6,269 nt of DNA, taken from CAVPRW01 sp046727435 [NCBI: bacterium]. Lineage in GTDB: Bacteria > Tectomicrobia > Entotheonellia > J063. The DNA lies in contig JBKPCR010000382.1 of the NCBI GenBank assembly GCA_046727435.1, forward strand, positions 1 through 6,269, written 5' to 3'. Within the stretch, counting starts at the first letter, position 1; each line of letters begins with the position of its first letter. Positions 1 through 5,447 of this stretch are shown one piece after another. The position numbers and the translations under genes are program-made. The notes under the pieces are model-generated. The model was not told the origin of the DNA, ran no database searches, and was given only the letters and a program-made list of their open reading frames with translations.

Positions 1-96
1 TTGCTGGGACACAGCGCTGTCAGAACGACGATGATCTATACCCATACGGTGAAGAGTGTCACCATTCAAGAGGCCAAAAGCGCGCTTGAGTGGTGA
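1..96 (+). CDS. C-terminal end of a tyrosine recombinase, integron-integrase type (partial)
   Basis: The first 31 codons of the window are open in frame 1 and end at TGA 94-96. They begin LLGHSAVRTTMIYTH, the box III region of tyrosine recombinases, with the His (codon 4) and the nucleophilic Tyr (codon 13) both intact. Such enzymes cut and rejoin DNA through a 3'-phosphotyrosine intermediate. The ending THTVKSVTIQEAKSALEW resembles the tail of environmental integron integrases, which often end in a SPLD-like motif; this part of the call rests on recalled family features. The start and the rest of the gene lie to the left of the window, so it cannot be judged whether the whole gene is functional. 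It is a different subfamily from the decayed integrase just downstream, whose tail differs. An ordinary phage or Xer-like recombinase is the alternative. Confidence 0.8.
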   Translation: MLGHSAVRTTMIYTHTVKSVTIQEAKSALEW

Positions 97-128
97 TGTT
101 TTTCTGGTACCTCGATCTGTGGATTGGC

Positions 129-156
129 GTCAATCAAAGCCGAACCATTGATTCAC
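129..156. repeat. Imperfect inverted repeat between the two integrases
   Basis: GTCAATCAA (129-137) and TTGATTCAC (148-156) are inverted copies with one mismatch (131/154) and a 10-base loop. The inner 6 bp are perfect. The right arm contains the possible -35 element of the adjacent candidate promoter, so it could be an operator. It has no T-run, so it does not look like an intrinsic terminator of the upstream integrase. It could also be chance. Confidence 0.35.
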
Positions 157-177
157 TTGCCATATTGCTCTGATAAT
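148..177 (+). promoter_or_regulatory. Candidate sigma70 promoter upstream of the decayed integrase
   Basis: TTGATT (148-153, 4 of 6 matches to TTGACA) is followed after 18 bases by GATAAT (172-177, 5 of 6 matches to TATAAT). It lies in a locally AT-rich stretch about 100 bases before the first codons with integrase homology, where an integron integrase promoter would be expected. No LexA-type CTGT-N8-ACAG box is visible. It rests on consensus matching only. Confidence 0.35.
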
Positions 178-278
178 GCGATATTGGACTGGTTTTCGGG
201 TAGTTTTGCCCAAGGCTTGTGATCAGCGATCTCAGGGCACCACCACGGCGGGATTATAGGCCTGACTCGACGAGCAAT

Positions 279-1247
279 CCACCACCCACACTCGTCGATG
301 AAGTCCGCACGGTGCTCCGTCTGCACTACTACTCCATGCACACCGAGCGATCCTATGTAGAATAGATCGTACGATTCGTCCGTTCCACGGCATGCGGTCG
401 TGCGAGGACCTCTTCCCCGCCGAACCGAAGATCGAACGTTCCTGACCGACCTGGCGGTGCATGGACACGTCGCTGCCGCCACCCAGAACCAGGCCATGAA
501 TGCCCTGGTGTTCCGCTACAAGCGCGTCCTCCACCACGCCATGGAGGGCCGCATCAATGCCGTGCGCGCCGACAAGCAGATCAACGTTTCCGTGGTCATG
601 ACACGCGAAGCAGTCGCCGCCGTCATCTCGTGCATGGACGGCACCGCCCAAGTGGTCGCCAAGCTCCTCTACGGGAGCGGGCTGCGCATCATGGAAGCCG
701 TCCAGCTCAGGGTCAAGGACATCGAGTATCAGATGACGCCCCTGACCGTCCGTTGGGGTACGGGCAACAAAGACCGGTTCACCACCTTTTCCGTCACCCT
801 GACGCCTCTGCTCCAGAACCACCTCGCCAGGGTAAAGACGTTGCATCAGTAGGATTCGGCTCAGGGGCATGGCGAGGTCTACCTGCCCCATGCGCTGGCT
901 CGGAAGTCTCCGCATACTGCTACGGAATGGGGCTGGCCGTATGTCTTCCCCGCCCGGGACATCTCCGTCGACCCGCGTGCCGGTGTCACCCGCCGCCATT
1001 ATGTTGACCCCAGCGTCATCCACAACGCCATCACGGTGGCGGTTCGCCGTGCTGGTCTGACGAAGACCATCAGCGCCCAGACCTTTCGCCATGCCTTCGC
1101 CACTTACCTGCTCCAACGCGGCACCGATATCCGCACTTTTCAGCCACGGCTTGGGCCCAACGATTGTGCCACGACCATGATCGACACCCACATCCTGCAG
1201 CCAAGTGGCCAGGGCGTTCCGAGCCCCCGGATGACCTCGGTGTTTGA
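279..1247 (+). pseudogene. intI: Decayed integron integrase (IntI family tyrosine recombinase)
   Basis: Joining three frames gives a near full-length integron integrase. Frame 3 (about 279-383) encodes LVDEVRTVLRLHYYSMHTER and SYVE, then TAG at 363-365, where the family has Trp (TGG to TAG). One base is missing near 383, moving to frame 2 (FHGMRSCEDLFPAEPKIE). Another is missing near 437, moving to frame 1 for the rest (FLTDLAVHGHVAAATQNQ onward). A second TAG is at 850-852. The IntI-specific insert between boxes I and II is present at 892-951 (ALARK...EWGWPYVFP), which separates it from Xer and phage integrases. Catalytic positions: box I Arg (685-687) and box II Arg (1087-1089) remain, but the beta-loop Lys is Thr (760-762), box II His is Gln (1078-1080), box III His is Pro (1156-1158) and the nucleophilic Tyr is Asp (1183-1185). 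The tail GQGVPSP fits the usual GVRSPLD end; a further one-base shift near 1227 would close it at TGA 1245-1247. The start is uncertain: the frame is open from 204 and a GTG lies at 219. The gene cannot make an active recombinase. Confidence 0.9.
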
Positions 1248-1305
1248 CTTTCTGCTTGGGCTGCCTAACAGCGAGTATATCAGGTACCTAAGGGTGCTGA
1301 GTCGT

Positions 1306-2400
1306 TCAGGCCAACTCCAGGTGGCGGGCGATGTCGAGATTATAGCGATATTCGTGGGTTGGGGCTCTGGCGACAGAGCCCATGATCGGGATGGCCGTTT
1401 CATGATGTGACCCGTGCGAGCGGATGTTGATTTGTTGCTCCTCGCCTTCGATATCCCCGAACACTACCTCTGGAGCTCCCAACACGAAAAGGTCACCGAT
1501 GCGGTCCGGCATCAGCCCAAACTGCCCTGCCGCCTCTTCACAACGATACACCTGCTCGACTCCCGGGATCTCCTTCAGCACCCCTATCGCCTCTTCGACA
1601 CTGGCGGAGTCCTTGAGATACAAGTAGCCCACGCCGCCCAGATTATCATGGTGCACGACGTATTTGTCCTTGATGACCGGGACAAACACCGTCTCAATCC
1701 CGGCCTTCGCCAGCTTGGTGGTAAGATTGATGGCCCGGTGTTTGGCCGACATCCCATGGTCCGCCGTGATGTAGATCTCACGGTCCGGTTGCTCGTCGGC
1801 GATGCGGCCGATGATCTGATCGAGCCCCTGCAGATGCCGTTGAGCCATCTCGTGCTCCGGCGGGAATTTGTGCATGATATAATCGGTGGTGGAAACGTAC
1901 ACCAAGTCCGGATCTTGCTCACGCATGACGATGCGAGCCGCCTCCAGCACCCATAAATTGACTTCAAGCGAGTAAATTTCACGCTTCGGACCGACTTTAG
2001 CAATCATCTCAGGTGGAGGGTCCTCGCCGACCACCGCGATGTCGGCATCACGTTCCAAGAGTTTCTTTAGCTTCACCTTGGAAGTAAATAGGGCGGTGCT
2101 CATCCCCAGACGTTTAGCGCGCTGGAACAGGGTCTCTCGCGCCAAAAATTCGGCTGATTCCATATACGTGCCATCACCGGTCGCGGGGTTATACCAGAAA
2201 TTGCCGGTGATGCCATGCTCACACGGGAAGCTGGCGGTCATGACCGAGGCGTTGTTGACGTTGGTCACCGAGGGCAGGACACAACTCCCGGTGACCCAGA
2301 AGCCGCTGGCGCCGATACGACGGAAATTCGGCACCTCGGCGTGCGCAAAATATTGCGGATCACCGCCATCGATCAGCAGGATAAAGATTTTGCGTGGCAT
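1306..2400 (-). CDS. Alkaline phosphatase superfamily hydrolase, phosphonoacetate hydrolase (PhnA)-like
   Basis: A 364-residue protein of the nucleotide pyrophosphatase/phosphodiesterase branch of the alkaline phosphatase superfamily. These two-metal enzymes hydrolyse phosphate esters or, in PhnA, the C-P bond of phosphonoacetate, giving acetate and phosphate. The visible metal and catalytic set is complete: D11 (LLIDGGDP), nucleophile T46 (PSVTNVNNASVMT), D173 and H177 (STTDYIMHK), D214 and H215 (TADHGMSAKH), and H329 (RSHGSHHE). The D11-T46 spacing of 35 equals that of PhnA, and K108 and K110 (FTSKVKLKK) fall where PhnA has substrate-binding lysines. YVVHHDNLGG and PDRIGDLFVL also match PhnA-like proteins. 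No signal peptide is seen, so it is probably cytoplasmic. I chose ATG 2398-2400 because it starts 4 bases after the upstream gene's stop, with GGAG about 11 bases before it; an in-frame ATG 12 codons earlier would overlap that gene. The substrate is not certain: a phosphodiesterase or phosphonopyruvate-type hydrolase is possible, and no phosphonate transport genes are nearby. Confidence 0.87.
   Translation of the reverse strand: MPRKIFILLIDGGDPQYFAHAEVPNFRRIGASGFWVTGSCVLPSVTNVNNASVMTASFPCEHGITGNFWYNPATGDGTYMESAEFLARETLFQRAKRLGMSTALFTSKVKLKKLLERDADIAVVGEDPPPEMIAKVGPKREIYSLEVNLWVLEAARIVMREQDPDLVYVSTTDYIMHKFPPEHEMAQRHLQGLDQIIGRIADEQPDREIYITADHGMSAKHRAINLTTKLAKAGIETVFVPVIKDKYVVHHDNLGGVGYLYLKDSASVEEAIGVLKEIPGVEQVYRCEEAAGQFGLMPDRIGDLFVLGAPEVVFGDIEGEEQQINIRSHGSHHETAIPIMGSVARAPTHEYRYNLDIARHLELA
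1362..1381. repeat. Perfect 8-bp inverted repeat with a 4-base loop inside the hydrolase gene
   Basis: GGGCTCTG (1362-1369), GCGA loop, CAGAGCCC (1374-1381). It lies in the C-terminal coding part of the PhnA-like gene (residues about 340-347), some 55 bases before its stop. There is no T-run on either side, so it is not an intrinsic terminator. It may fold in the mRNA or be a codon coincidence. Confidence 0.5.
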
Positions 2401-2404
2401 CGTC

Positions 2405-3229
2405 TCAGGATCTCCAGAGCTTTTCGATGTCATCACGACTGCGCAAGACGGCGCCGTGTGGATCAGTCGGACTGCGCGTCTCCAGCGCTATTAAGTCACG
2501 GAAATGTTGCAGGAATGGCGAAAATTCGGCAAAGCGGATAGCGCCCTTGCCGACCTCGAGGTGTTCGTCCTGGTCGCCGTGGTTGTCATGCAGATGAATA
2601 TGCTGGAGACGTGGCCCAAAAGCTTGAATGCAATCCTGAATGCCGCCATTGACGTGGGCGTGTCCAGTATCCAGAGCGCACACCACGGCAGGATGGCCGA
2701 TCGTGTCGACGAGCCGCAGATGATCAGCGAACGAGAGAATGACTTCAGTTGGACGCAACTGCACGTTTTCCACGCAGATGCGGACCCCGCAGTCGCCGGC
2801 GACGGAGGCGCATCGCGCCAGGGAATCGACAGCGTACTCGAAGGCTTCCTGGCGCAGGATCTGTTCCCAAGAAGTAGGATGGTTCGCTGGCGGGACGATC
2901 TCGCCCACGTGTGCCACTACTACATCGCCCCCCAACTCGGCTGCGAAGCGGACGGTCGCCTGCAACTCCTCTACGAAGCCCCGGCGCAGCGTGGCGTCGT
3001 GTGCCCCAAAACTGATGCCACGGTGCCGGGCGTGAATAGCCAGACGCATGCCGTTATGTTTAATACCGGTGCGCAGGCGGTCGATTTCGTCAGCACGCAG
3101 GCGCTCGGGCCAGAAATGGTAGCTGCTGAGCTCGATCCCTTGAAATCCATGACGAATGGCGAAATCGAGCACTTCACAGGCATCGGCCTCGGGTCCAAAG
3201 CAAATCGTCGAGACAGCGAAGTTTGACAT
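2405..3229 (-). CDS. Sugar phosphate isomerase/epimerase-like TIM-barrel protein (AP endonuclease family 2 fold)
   Basis: A 274-residue protein of the xylose-isomerase-like TIM-barrel superfamily (Pfam AP_endonuc_2), which includes sugar isomerases, IolE/Hyi-type enzymes and endonuclease IV. Barrel-strand motifs occur in order: GFQGIELSS (28-36), LAIHARH (63-69), VVVAHVGE (103-110), RICVENV (150-156), VCALDTGHAHVNG (183-195), HIHLHDNHGDQDEHLE (210-225) and LIALET (246-251). Metal-ligand candidates are H66 or H68, H107, E154, D187, H190, H212, D221, H223 and E250. This spacing recalls the trinuclear zinc set of endonuclease IV, while simple isomerases usually need only E, D, H and E. There is no signal peptide. 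ATG 3227-3229 is supported by AAAGGGG about 7 bases upstream. It is the first gene of a two-gene operon with the PhnA-like hydrolase (4-base gap) and is expressed from the promoter at 3253-3280. The substrate is unknown; a sugar or sugar-phosphate isomerase is the default reading, and a DNA-repair nuclease is a less likely alternative. Confidence 0.85.
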   Translation of the reverse strand: MSNFAVSTICFGPEADACEVLDFAIRHGFQGIELSSYHFWPERLRADEIDRLRTGIKHNGMRLAIHARHRGISFGAHDATLRRGFVEELQATVRFAAELGGDVVVAHVGEIVPPANHPTSWEQILRQEAFEYAVDSLARCASVAGDCGVRICVENVQLRPTEVILSFADHLRLVDTIGHPAVVCALDTGHAHVNGGIQDCIQAFGPRLQHIHLHDNHGDQDEHLEVGKGAIRFAEFSPFLQHFRDLIALETRSPTDPHGAVLRSRDDIEKLWRS

Positions 3230-3252
3230 CGGCTTACCCCTTTCTCCGGCCT

Positions 3253-3280
3253 ATTATCGCCCCATGTCAGGGATTGTCAA
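3253..3280 (-). promoter_or_regulatory. Strong sigma70 promoter for the TIM-barrel/hydrolase operon
   Basis: On the minus strand TTGACA (3280-3275, 6 of 6) is followed after 16 bases by GATAAT (3258-3253, 5 of 6). Transcription would start near 3246, leaving a leader of about 17 bases before the ATG at 3229. That leader still holds the AAAGGGG ribosome binding site. This is the best consensus match in the window; there is no experimental support. Confidence 0.7.
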
Positions 3281-3360
3281 CCGGAAACTCGTGGCCATGA
3301 CGGTCGAACGGTCGGGGGAGAAAGGCAGCATGGTAGCAGGGGACCAAGGCAGCCGAGGTA

Positions 3361-3369
3361 TGGTATGAT
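3361..3369 (+). promoter_or_regulatory. Extended -10 promoter for the M24 peptidase gene
   Basis: TGG-TATGAT fits an extended -10 element (TGn plus TATAAT with one mismatch). No good -35 is seen 17 bases upstream, as is usual for this class. Transcription would begin near 3376, giving a leader of about 73 bases to ATG 3449. The leader contains a weak 5-bp stem (GTTGC...GCAAC) whose role, if any, is unclear. Confidence 0.5.
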
Positions 3370-3448
3370 AAAAAGTGTCTGCAGGTGAAGCCGGGGACAG
3401 TTGCCCAGGGACAAAGCAACGATCACTTGTTACACGAGGGCTTAGATT

Positions 3449-4639
3449 ATGGATGAGCATATCCAGGCGATCCAAGGTGCGTTACGGCAGGCAGGAGTCG
3501 ACGGCTGGCTGTTTGCCGATTTTCGCGGCAGCGATCCTCTGGCCTATCGTGTCCTCAGGCTCAGCAATGCCGGCATGTTATCGCGACGCTGGTACTATTA
3601 CCTGCCGGCAATAGGCGAGCCCCGTAAGCTGGTGCACCGCATCGAATCGCATAGCCTCGACCTACTCCCCGGCCGGCCGCTGCAGTACGCCTCCTGGCCT
3701 GAACTGCATGCCCAGCTCAAAAGCGTGCTGGGCGACAGTCGTTGCGTCGCCATGCAATATTCTCCGCAAAACGCCATTCCCTATGTGTCTCGTGTCGATG
3801 CTGGCACCATCGAACTGGTCCGCAGCTTTGGGATCGAGATCGTCACCTCGGCCGACCTGGTGCAACGCTTTGAAGCGGTCTGGACCCATGAGCAGTGGGA
3901 GTCGCATCAATACGCCGCACGTTCCCTGCGTACGATCATCGACGAAGCCTTTGGCCATATCCGCGAGACAGTGACGAACCGCGGCGAGGTCAGCGAGCAC
4001 ACGGTGCAGCAGTTCATCCTCGGGCGTTTTGACCATTATGGCATGCGCTCCGACAAAGCTCCCATTGTTGCCGTGAATGCCCACAGTGCCGACCCGCACT
4101 TTCAACCAACGCCCACGTCGGGGCTGATGCGCCGCGGCGATTTCGTCCTTCTCGACATCTGGTCCAAACGCAAGGAACCGCGCAGCGTCTATGCCGATAT
4201 CACCTGGACCGGGTACGTCGGTGACACGGTCCCTGATGCCCACCGCAATATCTTTCGTGTCGTGCAACACGGTCGGGACGCCGCGATTGAGTTTGTCCAG
4301 GATGCTATCCATGCAGGAAGGGCCATCTGCGGCTGGGAAGTCGATGAAGTCGCGCGGGAAACGATTCGCAAGGCCGGCTATGGCGAATATTTCATCCACC
4401 GCACCGGCCATTCCATCGGCGAGGAAGTGCATGGCAATGGTGCAAACATCGACAACTTCGAGTCGCGGGATGAACGTCACCTGCTGTCGCACACGTGCTT
4501 TTCGATCGAGCCCGGGGTCTATCTGCCCGGGCAATTCGGGGTGCGCAGCGAAGTCGACATGTACGTTGGCGACCATGCGGCGTTTGTCACCGGTCAGCCG
4601 ATTCAGCTCGGGGTGGTACCGATCCTAAAGATGCTCTGA
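3449..4639 (+). CDS. M24 family metallopeptidase (Xaa-Pro aminopeptidase/dipeptidase-like)
   Basis: A 396-residue protein with the two-domain creatinase/prolidase layout: an N-terminal creatinase-like domain (about 1-145) and a C-terminal pita-bread catalytic domain (about 150-390). The family removes residues next to proline using two metal ions, commonly Mn or Co. All five ligands are present: D236 (LLDIWSK), D250 (YADITWTG), H321 (HRTGHSIG), E354 (SIEPGVY) and E368 (VRSEVDM). H212 (NAHSADPHF) and H328 (EEVHG) match the supporting histidines of the active site. No signal peptide or membrane segment is visible, so it is probably cytoplasmic. The start at ATG 3449 has GAGGG (3436-3440) 8 bases upstream. 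It is divergent from the TIM-barrel operon and is followed after 52 bases by the glycosylase gene, possibly on one transcript. The length is usual for bacterial Xaa-Pro peptidases. The exact substrate cannot be read from sequence, and non-peptidase M24 members such as creatinase exist. Confidence 0.9.
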   Translation: MDEHIQAIQGALRQAGVDGWLFADFRGSDPLAYRVLRLSNAGMLSRRWYYYLPAIGEPRKLVHRIESHSLDLLPGRPLQYASWPELHAQLKSVLGDSRCVAMQYSPQNAIPYVSRVDAGTIELVRSFGIEIVTSADLVQRFEAVWTHEQWESHQYAARSLRTIIDEAFGHIRETVTNRGEVSEHTVQQFILGRFDHYGMRSDKAPIVAVNAHSADPHFQPTPTSGLMRRGDFVLLDIWSKRKEPRSVYADITWTGYVGDTVPDAHRNIFRVVQHGRDAAIEFVQDAIHAGRAICGWEVDEVARETIRKAGYGEYFIHRTGHSIGEEVHGNGANIDNFESRDERHLLSHTCFSIEPGVYLPGQFGVRSEVDMYVGDHAAFVTGQPIQLGVVPILKML

Positions 4640-4691
4640 ACAACCTCTGAGCTCTCTCTTCCAGACGGAGAAAGCGACAAGATTCAAGAAA

Positions 4692-5282
4692 GTGGCATTC
4701 GTGAAACTGGCGCGCGACTTCTATGCACAACCGACCGTGCAAGCGGCACAAAGGCTCTTGGGCAAGTATCTGGTACGGGTCCACCCTGATGGCATCACGA
4801 CGGGGATGATTCTTGAAACAGAGGCTTATGTCGGTCCTGAAGACAAGGCGTCGCATGCGTCGCGCGGGCAGACACCGCGCACTGCGGTAATGTTCGGCCC
4901 CGCGGGATTTGCCTATGTGTATGTGATCTATGGCATGCACCACTGCCTAAACGTCGTCACCGAGCCTGAAGCGTACCCGGCCGCTATCCTGATCCGCGCC
5001 GTGCAGCCCTGTACGGGGCTTGAACTGATGCGGGAGCGGCGTCGGAGGCAGGATATCCGCCTGCTGGCCAGTGGTCCCGGCAGGCTGTGCCAGGCCTTCG
5101 GGATTGACCGTGGCTTGAATGGCATCGATATGTGTGGTAGTGTCCTGTTTGTCGAAGGCCGTGGAGTCAGCCCAGCTGATATTATCGCCACTAGCCGCAT
5201 CGGCGTGGATTATGCTGGGCCTTGGAAAGATCTGCCCTGGCGGTTCTATATCGCCCCCCACCCAGGGGTGTCGAAGCGCTAA
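4692..5282 (+). CDS. mpg: DNA-3-methyladenine glycosylase, AAG/Mpg family
   Basis: A 196-residue protein of the alkyladenine DNA glycosylase family (Pfam Pur_DNA_glyco). It removes alkylated purines such as 3-methyladenine from DNA and leaves an abasic site for base-excision repair. The hallmark stretch is present: LLGKYLVR (22-29), then MILETEAYVGPEDKASHASR (39-58), QTPRTAVMFGPAG (60-72) and AYVYVIYGMHHCLN (74-87). By alignment with human AAG, E44 is the catalytic Glu125, Y46 and H55 are the base-stacking Tyr127 and His136, Y80 is the intercalating Tyr162 and N87 is Asn169. SGPGRLCQAFGI (127-138) and a late RIGV...PWRFY segment complete the family pattern. The start is ambiguous: GTG 4692 has a poor ribosome binding site, and GTG 4701, giving MKLARDFY, is an equally good candidate and would make 193 residues. 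The gene lies 52 bases after the M24 gene with no terminator between, so co-transcription is likely. No alkylation-response operator is visible. Confidence 0.95.
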   Translation: MAFVKLARDFYAQPTVQAAQRLLGKYLVRVHPDGITTGMILETEAYVGPEDKASHASRGQTPRTAVMFGPAGFAYVYVIYGMHHCLNVVTEPEAYPAAILIRAVQPCTGLELMRERRRRQDIRLLASGPGRLCQAFGIDRGLNGIDMCGSVLFVEGRGVSPADIIATSRIGVDYAGPWKDLPWRFYIAPHPGVSKR

Positions 5283-5294
5283 CCTCCCCCCACC

Positions 5295-5322
5295 TTGTTT
5301 TTCCGCCAAAATGCGTTAGAGT
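5295..5322 (+). promoter_or_regulatory. Weak candidate promoter upstream of the parvulin gene
   Basis: TTGTTT (5295-5300, 3 of 6) and TAGAGT (5317-5322, 4 of 6) are separated by 16 bases in the 165-base gap 5283-5447. The resulting leader would be about 120 bases. Matches are weak, but the gap is long enough for a separate promoter and no better one is visible. I see no terminator hairpin with a T-run after the glycosylase gene. Confidence 0.25.
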
Positions 5323-5432
5323 ATTTTCGTCAGCGACGCAGGGCGATGACTGATTGGCGCCGATTTGCCTATTGATACCCTTGTGCGCGTCCATCGTCGA
5401 TAATTGGCATGCCGACCGGCACGCGCCAAGCG

Positions 5433-5441
5433 AAAAAGGAG
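5433..5441 (+). promoter_or_regulatory. Ribosome binding site that fixes the parvulin start
   Basis: AAAAAGGAG ends 6 bases before ATG 5448-5450. It favours this start over the in-frame ATG at 5505 (residue 20), which lacks a comparable site and would remove the basic stretch before the hydrophobic segment. Confidence 0.7.
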
Positions 5442-5447
5442 CAGCAG

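Noticed and set aside
400-852. A free-standing 150-residue gene on the plus strand
   Set aside because: It is one frame segment of the decayed integrase; homology continues upstream in other frames and downstream past the TAG at 850-852.
232-1191. A 319-residue minus-strand open frame across the integrase remnant
   Set aside because: It is antisense to a region with clear IntI homology and has no recognisable domains, so it is a GC-rich shadow frame.
1263-1364. GCCTAAC (1263-1269) and GTTGGGG (1358-1364) as the ends of an attC site
   Set aside because: The second heptamer breaks the GTTRRRY rule at its last base, the two do not pair well, no inner L boxes are visible, and most of the interval lies inside the hydrolase coding sequence.
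1036-1410. A separate 124-residue plus-strand protein
   Set aside because: Its first 60 or so codons are the catalytic end of the integrase pseudogene, and the rest reads antisense into the hydrolase gene.
3662-4576. A 304-residue minus-strand open frame
   Set aside because: It lies entirely antisense to the M24 gene, whose five metal ligands are intact, and shows no family motifs.
5257-5300. CACCCAGGGGTG followed by a T-rich stretch as a terminator of the glycosylase gene
   Set aside because: The stem is only 5 bp with a 2-base loop, lies before the stop codon, and the TTGTTTTT run is more than 20 bases away.
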